Of a stretch of DNA of 64,000 nt, positions 36,922 to 45,459 are shown in pieces. This DNA comes from CAZRXG01 sp964603985 (GTDB taxonomy: Bacteria; Chloroflexota; Anaerolineae; Aggregatilineales; UBA3940). Below the pieces are notes generated by a model. It saw only the letters and a list, made by a program, of their open reading frames with translations, was not told the origin of the DNA and did not search any database. How positions within the stretch are numbered: the stretch's first letter is position 1; every line of letters begins with the position of its first letter. The stretch covers positions 21,253-85,252 of the forward strand of contig CAZRXG010000015.1 of assembly GCA_964603985.1 (NCBI GenBank), written 5' to 3'. A program made the position numbers and the translations under genes.

Positions 36922-37788
36922 ATGCCGACCGCCATTGCCTGCGCTTCGGGCGCGTTCCGGGGAGTCTTCACGCATGGCGTGCTGAGCGCGTTTGAGGCGT
37001 CCGGCCTGCGCGCCGATGCCTACGCCGCCGCCTCCTCGACCGTCGTACCGGCTGCGCTTGCCGCCACCGGCCAGCTTGACGCGTTGGGCGGGGCCGCTTA
37101 CTGGCGGGACGGCATCGACGTGCTGCGGCAGTTGGGCGACATCAGCCAGATGATCCTGCGCGGCATTGCCGAGCATGGCCCCCGGCTGCGCGGGGCGCTG
37201 TTCGAGCCGGAGGTGCCGCGCTTCCTGATCGTGGCCAGCGCGGTCGTCACCGGTGAGGCCGCCGAATTAACGCAGGGGCCGGGCGCGCGGCGGTTGGGGC
37301 AGAAGCTGCTGCTGGCGATGCGCACCGGGGATCGCAGTTGGGCGGACGAGCACCTCGCCCCCCACCTGTACGACACCGCCGGGCACGGCGGTGTCGACCT
37401 GCGCCTCGCGCCGGAGAACCTGGAGGCGGTGGCTTACGCCTCGACGCGCATGCTGCACGCCTGGAAAACCCCGGCCTGGATCGATGGGCGGCCTTACGTC
37501 GATGCGTCGTACACGTGCGCCTGCCCGGCGGTCGAGATGGTCGGGCGCGGCTACGATGCCGTGATCGCCATCTCCCCGGAGCCAGGCCCTATCTACCGTG
37601 ACCTGTTCCGGTCGGAAACCATCCCCGCAGCGTGGCGGGGCGTCCCGATCCACATCGTGCAGCCGGACGTAGACCTGGGCAGCCTGGGCGTGGACTTCAC
37701 CGCCGCCACGCCCGGCGGGTTGGAGGCTGCCTTCCGGCACGGCGAGGCGAAGGGCCGGGCGTTCCTTATGGAGCAAGACAGAACGTGA
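36922..37788 (+). CDS. Patatin-like protein with degenerate active site
   Basis: This 288-residue protein has the patatin fold order: an oxyanion-type loop CASGAFRGVFTHGVL, a nucleophile region AAASSTVVPAA and a later Asp in YVDASYTCACP. The usual GxSxG reads ASSTV, so flanking glycines are lost although a Ser remains, and the Asp motif DG[GA] reads DAS. It may be a phospholipase A or a catalytically dead relative. It follows the caspase gene by 24 nt. Confidence 0.7.
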   Translation: MPTAIACASGAFRGVFTHGVLSAFEASGLRADAYAAASSTVVPAALAATGQLDALGGAAYWRDGIDVLRQLGDISQMILRGIAEHGPRLRGALFEPEVPRFLIVASAVVTGEAAELTQGPGARRLGQKLLLAMRTGDRSWADEHLAPHLYDTAGHGGVDLRLAPENLEAVAYASTRMLHAWKTPAWIDGRPYVDASYTCACPAVEMVGRGYDAVIAISPEPGPIYRDLFRSETIPAAWRGVPIHIVQPDVDLGSLGVDFTAATPGGLEAAFRHGEAKGRAFLMEQDRT

Positions 37789-37810
37789 TAACCTGCCTGC
37801 CGGGGGACCT

Positions 37811-38122
37811 TCATGGTGTCACGAACGCAACCAGCACGAAGAAAGATGCCACCATCGTAATGAACAACAGCGCGACGGCCAGGGCAATCACCCGCCACAT
37901 GGTCGCCGTTTGGGCGCGGCGCAGGGTCCTCATCTGGTGGTTCGGCGGCAGCTCCACCGGTGTTGCCTGGAGCAGCTTATCGTTCATGCGGCGCGCCATC
38001 CGGGCGAACTCCGGGTCGCCTTCAAAGTAGCCCTCGACCAGCCGCCTGGTCTGCTCACTGGCCTCGCCGGAGAAATAGGCGGGCAGCAGGTCGATAATGA
38101 TCTCACGAGTCACTTCTGTCAT
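37811..38122 (-). CDS. Putative anti-sigma factor
   Basis: The 103-residue protein has an N-terminal helical segment like those of zinc-finger anti-sigma factors (LLPAYFSGEASEQTRRLVEGYFEGDPEF) but lacks the His-x3-Cys-x2-Cys set, and one C-terminal membrane helix (about 80-100). It would hold the ECF sigma factor at the membrane. Its start ATG lies inside the end of the sigma gene, overlapping by 20 nt, so the two are coupled. Confidence 0.85.
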   Translation of the reverse strand: MTEVTREIIIDLLPAYFSGEASEQTRRLVEGYFEGDPEFARMARRMNDKLLQATPVELPPNHQMRTLRRAQTATMWRVIALAVALLFITMVASFFVLVAFVTP

Positions 38123-38615
38123 GTCGTCCTCCATCCATCTCTTGATCGCGGAAATCAACCAGCTTCAGCCGTGCCCGGTGAACCTTCACCCGGGCCGCTG
38201 CCAATGAGACACCCAGCGCTGCCGCGATTTCCTGATAGGGCATATCGTACAAGGCGCGCATCAGCAGCGCGGCGCGGTCGACCTCGGTCAGGGTTTGCAG
38301 GCCGCGCAGCACCGCCCGCAGCTCGGATCGCTGCTCGACACTGGCTTCCGGGCCTGACGCCCGGCTGGGCAGGTGATCGTCCAACCGGGTAAAGCGCTGC
38401 TCGCTTCGGAGCTGCTTGAGGTACAGATTGCGCACGATAGCCAGCAGGTACGCCTTGACGGTCGGCATCCACAGCGAATCGCGCCGCGTCCAGACGCGCA
38501 CAAACGTCTCCGAGGTCAGATCCTCGGCCCAGTCGGTGCTGCCACACAGATACAGCGCAAAGCGGAACACGTCACCGGCATAGTTCCGGTACAGTTGGGT
38601 GAAATCTTTTATCAT
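38103..38615 (-). CDS. ECF-family RNA polymerase sigma factor
   Basis: The 170-residue protein has region 2 (YAGDVFRFALYLCGSTDWAEDLTSETFVRVW) and region 4 (LQTLTEVDRAALLMRALYDMPYQEIAAALGVSLAAARVKVHRAR) and no other domain. It would direct RNA polymerase to stress or envelope genes. The regulon is unknown. It is translated just before its anti-sigma factor. Confidence 0.93.
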   Translation of the reverse strand: MIKDFTQLYRNYAGDVFRFALYLCGSTDWAEDLTSETFVRVWTRRDSLWMPTVKAYLLAIVRNLYLKQLRSEQRFTRLDDHLPSRASGPEASVEQRSELRAVLRGLQTLTEVDRAALLMRALYDMPYQEIAAALGVSLAAARVKVHRARLKLVDFRDQEMDGGRHDRSDS

Positions 38616-39016
38616 CGCGCCTCATCTACAATATCCATTCGAGGGGCAAAAGTTACAACCCGGAGGGTATGACGGTCAGTAGACCGCAATCGTCCGGTCA
38701 GGCAGGGTGGCTTATGAGCTTTAACAATTTAATCCGGTCACCGTTTTTGCCCCCCACCCCCGGCCCCTCCCCCACATTCCGCGCCTGACGGCGCTGGGGG
38801 GAGGGGGCAGCCAAGCAGCCAGGCAGCCAGACGAGCCACATTTCCATCATGGCCGGATATAAATACTCAAGATGCATTAGCCCCCCGTAGGAGAATGGCC
38901 CGCGTGGGGGCGCTCTCCTAAAGGCGCGAAGTACGCTATACTGTCCCCCCGTTGAACAACCTATCGAGACTCGATACGATACCCGACCCTCGTGAAACAA
39001 AGGAGATCCTCCAGAC
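38616..39016. other. 401-bp intergenic region with R1 copy C and a promoter
   Basis: R1 copy C covers 38727-38864. A TATACT -10 box at 38937-38942 lies about 75 nt before the 39017 gene. I see no small gene. Confidence 0.6.
38727..38864. repeat. R1 dispersed element, copy C
   Basis: This 138-bp copy has both terminal inverted repeats (ATTTAATCCGG and CCGGATATAAAT, the latter with a small insertion) and the inner C-rich/G-rich hairpin. It lies between divergent genes. Confidence 0.85.
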
Positions 39017-40183
39017 ATGCGAATCCGACGTCACCTGGCACCTGTGATCGTGGGCGGCCTGGCCGCGCTGGCGTGCAACCTCAGCGGGTTGGCCCTGGGC
39101 GAAAGCCCGACCGCCGCCCCGGTCGTTGTAGCACCGACTGTGGCACAGGCACCTGCCGAACCGGCCCCGGCAACCGAGACCTCCGCCGTATCCACACCCG
39201 TCACGGCCACGCGAACGCTCAGGCCCCGGCGCTGCCAGGATACGACCGACTTAAGCGGGTGGTGCCTGCTCGGCGATGGTGTGGCGTTGGACGTTGCCGC
39301 GCCGGTGGAGAAGCCCCAGTTCTTCGACTATGCCCCGGCGACCAACCGGGTGCTCTATGGCAGCCACCCCTACGGCGAGCCGACCACCGGCCCCGGCAGG
39401 CTGGCCCTGACCGATCTGTGGAGCGTTGACCTGAGCACGAACGAAGCACAGCCCGTCGTTGACGAGGACGTGATCGTCAAGGCTTTCTGGGCACCCAACG
39501 GACAGGACCTGGTTTACCTGCGCGCCACCGACGTTACCTATGAGCTGCGCCGCCGCATGGCCTCCGGCGAGGACACGCTCCTGGCCGTCGACGTGGCCCC
39601 GCTGTTTGCCGTCTCGCCCGCAGGTGACGAGGTGGCCTTCGTGCGCGAGCCTGGGCGTGGGGTGGACGTACGCTCCGGGCTGTACGTGATCCCAATCGCC
39701 GGTGGGGAGGAACGGTGGATCGCAGAGGTCGACCGCTCCGGAGGTGGCAGCGTCGACGACCGCCCGATCTGGTCGCCGGATGGGCAAACCATCCTGCTGC
39801 CGGTCTCAAGCCGTGAAGGGTCAACCGGGATGCTGCGCGCGACTGCCGCCGGCGGTTCGGGCATCATCGGCTTTGACGAAGCGCTGGCCGGACAGCCCGG
39901 CTATGGTGAATTAGGGGCGTTTCTGCTGTGGCACCCGGACAGCCAATCGCTGATCGGCACCGGTATGACCGGCCACCCGATGACCAACGACGCGCGGTGG
40001 TGGGTCGTGCAGTACAGGCTGGACGCGGCGCGGGAACGCGTCACCGGGATAGTGGTCGTGGCGGAGGACGCGCTGCTGCTGGGTTGGGATAGGCCCGGCG
40101 AGTCGGTGTGGGTCCAACCCGTCGAGAGCATGCCGGACGCGGCCCCGCTGCCGATGCCCGTGGTCGTGCCGCTGCCGGAGTGA
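39017..40183 (+). CDS. Lipoprotein with TolB/PD40-like beta-propeller
   Basis: The 388-residue protein has a lipoprotein signal (lipobox AALAC), a Pro/Ala/Thr linker and beta-propeller-like repeats (AFWAPNGQDLVYLRA, FAVSPAGDEVAFVRE, RPIWSPDGQTILLPV, LLWHPDSQSLIGTG). Such proteins are surface lipoproteins of unclear role. AAAGGAG precedes the ATG. Confidence 0.8.
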   Translation: MRIRRHLAPVIVGGLAALACNLSGLALGESPTAAPVVVAPTVAQAPAEPAPATETSAVSTPVTATRTLRPRRCQDTTDLSGWCLLGDGVALDVAAPVEKPQFFDYAPATNRVLYGSHPYGEPTTGPGRLALTDLWSVDLSTNEAQPVVDEDVIVKAFWAPNGQDLVYLRATDVTYELRRRMASGEDTLLAVDVAPLFAVSPAGDEVAFVREPGRGVDVRSGLYVIPIAGGEERWIAEVDRSGGGSVDDRPIWSPDGQTILLPVSSREGSTGMLRATAAGGSGIIGFDEALAGQPGYGELGAFLLWHPDSQSLIGTGMTGHPMTNDARWWVVQYRLDAARERVTGIVVVAEDALLLGWDRPGESVWVQPVESMPDAAPLPMPVVVPLPE

Positions 40184-40229
40184 GCGCCACTCTCTGCCTG
40201 CCGCCGCTTTCCCAGCACATGAGAATGAC

Positions 40230-40235
40230 TATAAT
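40230..40235 (+). promoter_or_regulatory. -10 box for the 40277 gene
   Basis: TATAAT lies 41 nt before the ATG. No convincing -35 is seen. Confidence 0.4.
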
Positions 40236-40276
40236 GGGAGAAGTTTAGTCGTTTTCATAGTGAGGGATGATGCAAG

Positions 40277-40831
40277 ATGGCGCAAGATAGAGAGAGGGTT
40301 TTTGTCGAGCGGGAGAGCGAGAAGGGTAAGAGGCTGAACTGGCATGCGGCCTGGCTGCGACTTGATCAGATGACGGGTGTCATCGCGCTGCAATCGATGG
40401 GGGTGGCGAAGAAGTGGGCGGTGACGTTTCAGGTTGCTCAGCTTGAGGCGTTTGAGATCCTGCGCGTCAGTGACGTGCGCACGCTGACGGCGATGTACGG
40501 TGGCGGGCTGGCGGGCTGGGCGATGGCCGCGATCATGTCGCGGTGGGCCAAAGTGCCCGTCATTAAGCTGTCCCAGCAGTCCGCCGAGGCAGGCGGGCGG
40601 TGGGCACACATCCGCATGCCGGGGATGCGGCCCAAGAAGACACGCGATCTGGCTAACCGGATCGCGGACCTTCTGCGCCAGCACGGTTACAGCGGCATGA
40701 TGCCGAACCTGGCCGACGAGGAACTGTGGAAAGCACCCACCGGCCCGATCCTGATCGGGTGCGGGCTGCTCATCGTCATCGTGGTGTGCCTGGTCGCTGT
40801 GATAACCGTGATCGGTACCTCCGGTTCGTGA
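40277..40831 (+). CDS. C-tail-anchored protein, function unknown
   Basis: The 184-residue protein has a mostly cytoplasmic-looking part rich in Trp and Met (WHAAWLRLDQMTG) and a single C-terminal membrane helix (about 155-180, GCGLLIVIVVCLVAVITVIG). No family is recognised. It lies between a PD40 lipoprotein and a convergent exported protein. Confidence 0.7.
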   Translation: MAQDRERVFVERESEKGKRLNWHAAWLRLDQMTGVIALQSMGVAKKWAVTFQVAQLEAFEILRVSDVRTLTAMYGGGLAGWAMAAIMSRWAKVPVIKLSQQSAEAGGRWAHIRMPGMRPKKTRDLANRIADLLRQHGYSGMMPNLADEELWKAPTGPILIGCGLLIVIVVCLVAVITVIGTSGS

Positions 40832-40873
40832 GAGGGGGCCGAATCGCGAAGGGGCGAAGGCCGCAGGAATGCA

Positions 40874-40909
40874 CAAGGGCCTGAGTTCTAAGTCGATCCC
40901 AGGCCCTTG
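40874..40909. terminator. Possible bidirectional terminator hairpin
   Basis: CAAGGGCCTG pairs perfectly with CAGGCCCTTG (10 bp, 16-nt loop) between convergent genes. No T-tract follows on the + strand. Confidence 0.5.
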
Positions 40910-40933
40910 GGTGGTAAAGATCTCCTCTGGCAT

Positions 40934-41386
40934 TCAGGGGTTCCTGTAAGCATCCTCTACAACAGTCTCTTTCCAGCGGTAGCATCTGTCCCATTCGACT
41001 TGCAGGTGATATGTCACATTGCCGCCTGGAGATTCATCTTTGATATAAAGCTCGTAGTCACCAAACGGTGAGGCATTTCCTATACACACCGGCCAGTCAT
41101 ACTCCCTGCACCCTGCTGCAATATAAAAGGCCACGACATCCGCATATGTATCTGTGGTCTCATACTCATATACGTATGTAGCGTATTCATATCCATCAAT
41201 ATCAATATGCTCTTTCGTGAGAACACTACCTGGATAGACAGGGGCCTCAGGAATAATGGTATCGCGCTCGCGGCAGTTGGTAATTGGCTTGCCATCTACT
41301 AGTGCCACAGCAGTACATAGACACACAGTAATGACCACCAGTGCCACCGCAGCGATTCTCGCAAGGTGCTCTTTGAAACTCATCAT
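40934..41386 (-). CDS. Exported protein of unknown function, low GC
   Basis: The 150-residue protein has an N-terminal hydrophobic segment (about 12-30, signal or anchor), then a Tyr/Thr-rich region (YEYATYVYEYETTDTYADV). It lacks a family I can name. Its DNA is distinctly less GC-rich than its neighbours, which suggests acquisition. Two adjacent ATGs at 41386 and 41383 are possible starts. A further upstream frame start lacks a site. Confidence 0.65.
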   Translation of the reverse strand: MMSFKEHLARIAAVALVVITVCLCTAVALVDGKPITNCRERDTIIPEAPVYPGSVLTKEHIDIDGYEYATYVYEYETTDTYADVVAFYIAAGCREYDWPVCIGNASPFGDYELYIKDESPGGNVTYHLQVEWDRCYRWKETVVEDAYRNP

Positions 41387-41608
41387 ATCTCGCTCAAGTA
41401 AGCGACATGCCAACATAGCCCGCGCCACAGTCTACATCAGAATCCCCAACCTGAACACCCACCACCCGGCGATGAAGGTCGCGCTGCGGCACCGCGATTG
41501 CCCATCTGTTCAACCTCCACTAGAATACACCAGAGTCGGGTACGTCGGACGCCCGCAGGCAGCGCGCGGCATTGCTGTGTGACGGGTACGCAGTACGCGA
41601 GGATCGCC

Positions 41609-42367
41609 ATGCCAGAACTGCAACCCTACAAAGGCTTGTTCGCCGAGTGGCTTGCATCGATGGACACAGCGCAGGCGGAGCAGGTCAGGCAGCCCTCCGG
41701 GATCACCGACCTGGCGCATTTGGCGCCGGGCGGGTATGCGCGGCGTTTGATCATCGGGGCCGTCGTCGCCTGGTGGCTGCTCGGCGTCGGGCTGTTCGTC
41801 GCCGTCTGGCTCCTCGGCGGTCTCTCGCTCGTGATGCGCAAGGGCGGGATACTGGGGGTGGTGGGCATGTCTTATGTGCCGTGCCTGTGCTTCCTGCTCC
41901 TGGTCGCGGGCACGGTTGCCGTCGCGTTCGGCGGGCCGCGGCTCCAGGCCGCCATCGTCGGTCGACGTCTCGGTTCGCCGGTGATGTGGGCCTCGGCGGA
42001 AGAACTGCTGCGCGGCGACACGCTCGACCTGACCTTCAGCCAGGACATCAACAGGCCAACCGACATCCAGAGTGTGGTCTTTCAGTTGTTGCTGCGCGAG
42101 ACGGTCACTTATACCAGCGGCACCGACCGGGTCACCGTCACCCACGACCACGTCATCGGGCGGGTGGAGCGCCCCGGACGCCCCATGCAGAAGGGCTACC
42201 GGCTGGAGGAGCGCGCCGACTTCCGGATTCCCCCTGACGCGATGCACACCTTCGTCGCCAGCAACAACAAGCTCCAGTGGTTCGTCACCGTGCAGGTCAA
42301 GATCGCCCGCTGGCCGGACTTCCGCAAGGTCTACCAGGTGACCGTCCTGCCGGAGATCACACCGTAA
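41609..42367 (+). CDS. Membrane protein with C-terminal beta-sandwich (arrestin-like) domain, paralogue 1
   Basis: The 252-residue protein has two N-terminal hydrophobic segments (about 45-70 and 85-110) and a 130-residue C-terminal domain (about 125-252) with LRGDTLDLTF, SVVFQLLLRETVTYTSG and QWFVTVQVKIARWPDF. The strand pattern resembles arrestin-like/Spo0M folds. It shares over half its residues with the next gene. The ATG at 41609 begins MPELQPYKG, as in the paralogue. Confidence 0.75.
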   Translation: MPELQPYKGLFAEWLASMDTAQAEQVRQPSGITDLAHLAPGGYARRLIIGAVVAWWLLGVGLFVAVWLLGGLSLVMRKGGILGVVGMSYVPCLCFLLLVAGTVAVAFGGPRLQAAIVGRRLGSPVMWASAEELLRGDTLDLTFSQDINRPTDIQSVVFQLLLRETVTYTSGTDRVTVTHDHVIGRVERPGRPMQKGYRLEERADFRIPPDAMHTFVASNNKLQWFVTVQVKIARWPDFRKVYQVTVLPEITP

Positions 42368-42424
42368 TCAGAACACTGTAGGGGGCGCAGTGTGATGCGC
42401 CCCCCACAAGGAGAAGAAACCGGC

Positions 42425-43186
42425 ATGCCAGAATTACAACCTTATCGCGGTGGGCTGACCGAGGCGGCGGCAAGGGCAGGCGTGTCCCGGTCGCCCGCAG
42501 CCAGGCGGATGGTGGGGGGCGTCGCCAGCATGGCGAAGCCCGCGCTGGGCAAGCAGCAGGGTTGCGTGATAGCTGCCACCGTCTTCGGCTGGTGGGGGCT
42601 GGGCGTCGGCCTGTTCCTGCTGCTGGAGTTCGCGGGGGGCCGGTTTGTCGAGTCGCTGCTGGGCGAAGACATAGGCACGGCCTTCATGTCGGCGCTGCCG
42701 TGCGTGTGCTTCCCGCTGATCTTCGCGGGGACGATCGCGGTCGTGATCGGGCGCTCGTGGCTGATGGGCCTCATCGTCAGCCGCAAGCTGGGGCCGCCCA
42801 GCATGTGGGCCTCGGCGGAGGAGGTGCTGCGCGGTGACGTGCTCGACCTGACCTTCGGCCAGGACATCAACAGCCCAACCGACATCGAGAGCGTGATCAT
42901 CCAGCTTCTGCTGCGCGAGACGGCCACCTACACCAGCGGCACCGACACGGTGACCGTCACCCACGACCACGTCATCGGGCAGGTGGAGCGCCCCGGACGC
43001 TCCATGCAAAAGGGCTTCCGGCTGGAGGAGCGCGCCGACTTTGAGATCCCGCCTGAAGCGATGCACACCTTCGTCGCCAACAACAACAAGCTCCAGTGGT
43101 TCGTCACCGTGCAGGTCAAGATCGCCCGCTGGCCGGACTTCTACGAGTTCTACCACATTACCGTGCTACCGCAGGAGGCAGCCTGA
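42425..43186 (+). CDS. Membrane protein with C-terminal beta-sandwich (arrestin-like) domain, paralogue 2
   Basis: The 253-residue paralogue of the preceding protein starts MPELQPYRGG and has the same two hydrophobic segments and C-terminal domain (LRGDVLDLTF, SVIIQLLLRETATYTSG). It is encoded 57 nt downstream and is translationally coupled to the next gene (ATGA overlap). AAGGAG lies before the ATG. The pair probably arose by tandem duplication. Confidence 0.75.
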   Translation: MPELQPYRGGLTEAAARAGVSRSPAARRMVGGVASMAKPALGKQQGCVIAATVFGWWGLGVGLFLLLEFAGGRFVESLLGEDIGTAFMSALPCVCFPLIFAGTIAVVIGRSWLMGLIVSRKLGPPSMWASAEEVLRGDVLDLTFGQDINSPTDIESVIIQLLLRETATYTSGTDTVTVTHDHVIGQVERPGRSMQKGFRLEERADFEIPPEAMHTFVANNNKLQWFVTVQVKIARWPDFYEFYHITVLPQEAA

Positions 43187-43632
43187 TGGCACCCAAACAA
43201 GACACCCGCGCGGACGTTCGTTTTGTGCTGGAGGGCGAGGTGGAGCGCGACGGCCTGATGGTCTACCCGCCGGGCGCGACCGTCACCGGGCGCTTCGAGG
43301 TCATGCCCAACCGCGACCTGGAGTGCCGTCACCTGCTGCTCCAGCTTGAGTGGCACACCGAGGGACGCGGCGACCGTGACGGCAAGGTCATCGAGGAGGC
43401 CGACCTCTTCCAGGGCGTGCTGACGGCGGGCGTCTCAATCGGGGAGGACTTCGTCTTCACGCTGCCCGACCAGCCCTGGAGCTACGCCGGGCACTACGTC
43501 AACATCGTGTGGGCCGTCTCGATCAAGATCGACATCCCGCGCGCTAAGGACGTTAACGCCAGCCAGCCGTTCATCATGACGCCCGACCGGGACCGTGTGA
43601 CGCCAGAATCCGCGCCAGACTCGATCTGGTGA
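43186..43632 (+). CDS. Soluble beta-sandwich (arrestin-like) protein
   Basis: The 148-residue protein has no membrane segment and reads as a single beta-sandwich domain (VRFVLEGEVERDGLMVYPPGATVTGRFEVMP, then LLLQLEWHTEGRG), like the C-terminal domain of the two upstream genes. Its ATG overlaps the TGA of gene 42425. Its last 59 nt overlap the convergent AAA gene. Confidence 0.75.
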   Translation: MAPKQDTRADVRFVLEGEVERDGLMVYPPGATVTGRFEVMPNRDLECRHLLLQLEWHTEGRGDRDGKVIEEADLFQGVLTAGVSIGEDFVFTLPDQPWSYAGHYVNIVWAVSIKIDIPRAKDVNASQPFIMTPDRDRVTPESAPDSIW

Positions 43633-44269
43633 TCGCGCCCGGCGCGTCCAGGCGCTGGAAAACCTCGTACAGCAGCAGCTCCGACGCGCGCAGGTCGCCG
43701 CCGTAGGTCTCCCACAGCAGTGCGACTGCCTCTGGCGTGAGGCTCACGCGCGGCGGGTCGTCGAGTGCGAAGGCTACCAGCCGACGCGCCAGCGCCGCCG
43801 CCAGATGCTCGCGCGTGACCGCCGCCGCCAGGTGGACGGTCGTCAGCGGCAGGCCGCGCCGCGCAAAAGCCGCCCCCAGATCGTCGTGGCTGGCGACGAC
43901 CAGCCGCAGTCCGCGCATTGCCGCTCGCAGCAGCCGCGCCCGGTGCCGCCCGCCGAGCCGCTGCGCCTCGTCGAGCAGGAAGCGGTCGAGGCCGCCCAGG
44001 CTGGTGTGGAAGCGGCGCTCGCCTTCGGGCAGGCGCTCGTAGGCCACGCGCTCGCCCGCCTCGCCGAAGTGCTCGGCCAGCCACAGCAGCACGGTCGTCT
44101 TGCCGAACCCCTTCTCGCCGATCAGTTGCAGGTGCGCGGGGTCGGCCTCAAGCGCCGCCGCCACCGCCGGGGGCAGCACCGCGATGGCCGCCCACTCGTC
44201 ACGCGTCAGCGCGCCGAACGGGTTGCGCTCGAAGCCAAGCCTGCGGAACGGGAAGTAGCGGTCGGGCAT
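43574..44269 (-). CDS. AAA ATPase of ExeA/AAA_22-like type
   Basis: The 231-residue protein begins with the ExeA/TniB-like pattern GFERNPFGALTRDEW, has Walker A GEKGFGKTT (51-59) and Walker B FLLDEAQRL, and ends with a small helical lid (PEAVALLWETYGGDLRASELLLYEVF). It would be a stand-alone ATPase acting on a partner complex. The longer frame to 44479 has no support. It diverges from the TPR gene and overlaps the third beta-sandwich gene tail to tail. Confidence 0.82.
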   Translation of the reverse strand: MPDRYFPFRRLGFERNPFGALTRDEWAAIAVLPPAVAAALEADPAHLQLIGEKGFGKTTVLLWLAEHFGEAGERVAYERLPEGERRFHTSLGGLDRFLLDEAQRLGGRHRARLLRAAMRGLRLVVASHDDLGAAFARRGLPLTTVHLAAAVTREHLAAALARRLVAFALDDPPRVSLTPEAVALLWETYGGDLRASELLLYEVFQRLDAPGAITRSSLARILASHGPGRAS

Positions 44270-44330
44270 GGTGACTATGGTAGCACGGGCCGGGCCGGGG
44301 GGCGAGGTGGGCCTTTGCGCTCCAACACGG

Positions 44331-44359
44331 TTGACACGTCGCCCGGCGCGGAGTTTAAT
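44331..44359 (+). promoter_or_regulatory. Sigma-70-type promoter for the TPR gene
   Basis: TTGACA (44331-44336) and TTTAAT (44354-44359) have an exact 17-bp spacer. It lies between the divergent AAA and TPR genes, 34 nt before the ATG. Confidence 0.7.
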
Positions 44360-44392
44360 AGTAGCCTGCCCTGATCGTACAGGAGCGTAGCC

Positions 44393-45385
44393 ATGACTGA
44401 CCAACCGAAGCGCGACCGGCGAGATGAATCGGCCAGCACACACGCCAACGGCGATTTTGTTGCGGGCGACAAGAGCCAACTGGCCGACATCGCCCGTATG
44501 CGCGGTGACTGGGACGAAGCCGGGACGCTCTACCGCGCGGCGCTGGAGGAGTTCGAGGCGCTGGGCGACCGGTGGGGCGTGGCGGTCAGCAAGGGCAAGC
44601 TGGCCGACATCGCCGCCAATCGCGGCAACTGGGCCGAGGCCGAGGCGCTGTTCGAAGAGGCCATCGCCGTCATGAAACAGTTAGGTGACCGGCAACAGGT
44701 GGCCGCGATGCAAGGGGTGTTGGCCGACGTCGCCCGCATGCGTGGCAACTGGGACGAGGCCGAGAAGTTGTTGAATGAAGCTATGGCAGTTTCCATCGAG
44801 ATTGGCGACCGGCGTGATGCGGCCGTCAAAAAGGGCAAGCTGGCCGACATCGCCGCCCATCGCGGTGACTGGGACGCAGCCGAGATGCTACGCAAAGAGG
44901 TGCTGGCCGAATACGAGGCGCTGGGCGACCGGCAGGGTGTGGTGGTCAGCAAGGGCAAGCTGGCCAACATCGCCGCCAGGCACGGCGACTGGGCCGAGGC
45001 CGAGATGCTCTACGGCGCGGCGCTGGCGGGGTTCGAGGCGCTGGGCGACCGGCAGCAGATTGCAGTTGTCAAGGGTAAGCTGGCCGACATCGTCGCCCAT
45101 CGCGGCGATTGGGACGCAGCCGAGACACTCAACCGCGAGGCACTGGGTGAGTGCCGGGCGCTGGGTGCGTTGGTCGAGGAGGCGGTCAGGTCGTATAACT
45201 TTGCGGGTATGCTGTGCAGGCTGGGGCGGTTGGCCGAGGCCGTCGAGCTGATGGAACGTGTGGTGGAGATCGACGAGCAGGTCAACCACCCCGATCTGGA
45301 GAGGAACCGGGCGCGCCTGGAGCAGTTCCGTGCCGAGTTGAAGAAACGCGGCGGCGGGCAGGGAGATCAGGCCGCCAGGGGATGA
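44393..45385 (+). CDS. TPR-repeat protein
   Basis: The 330-residue protein consists of about seven 40-residue tetratricopeptide repeats (consensus KGKLADIAAxRGDWDxAExL), with a charged N-terminal tail (1-25) and a Gly-rich C terminus. It would bind other proteins. The 120-bp DNA repeats that encode it are strongly similar and could recombine. No enzyme domain is present. The AAA gene is divergent. Confidence 0.85.
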   Translation: MTDQPKRDRRDESASTHANGDFVAGDKSQLADIARMRGDWDEAGTLYRAALEEFEALGDRWGVAVSKGKLADIAANRGNWAEAEALFEEAIAVMKQLGDRQQVAAMQGVLADVARMRGNWDEAEKLLNEAMAVSIEIGDRRDAAVKKGKLADIAAHRGDWDAAEMLRKEVLAEYEALGDRQGVVVSKGKLANIAARHGDWAEAEMLYGAALAGFEALGDRQQIAVVKGKLADIVAHRGDWDAAETLNREALGECRALGALVEEAVRSYNFAGMLCRLGRLAEAVELMERVVEIDEQVNHPDLERNRARLEQFRAELKKRGGGQGDQAARG

Positions 45386-45431
45386 CGCCGGGCCGTCTCG
45401 TCTTCTGCGCGGAGTCGTGCTATGATGGCCT
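45386..45431 (+). repeat. 46-bp perfect direct repeat, copy 1 (promoter region of the RHH-Doc pair)
   Basis: It is identical to 46046-46091, exactly 660 bp away. It includes a TATGAT -10-like box (45421-45426) that lies 34 nt before the RHH gene. The identical copy lies before the 46124 antitoxin gene, so the repeat likely acts as a promoter or operator. Confidence 0.85.
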
Positions 45432-45459
45432 GGCAGGACACAGTCCCTGGGAGCGGCAT

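Noticed and set aside
35497..37176. A 559-codon reverse-strand frame
   Set aside because: It is antisense to the caspase and patatin-like genes, both with clear motifs and ribosome sites.
44393..45385. Regular 120-bp DNA repeats that could suggest a repeat array or CRISPR
   Set aside because: They keep one reading frame and encode 40-residue TPR units, so they are protein repeats.
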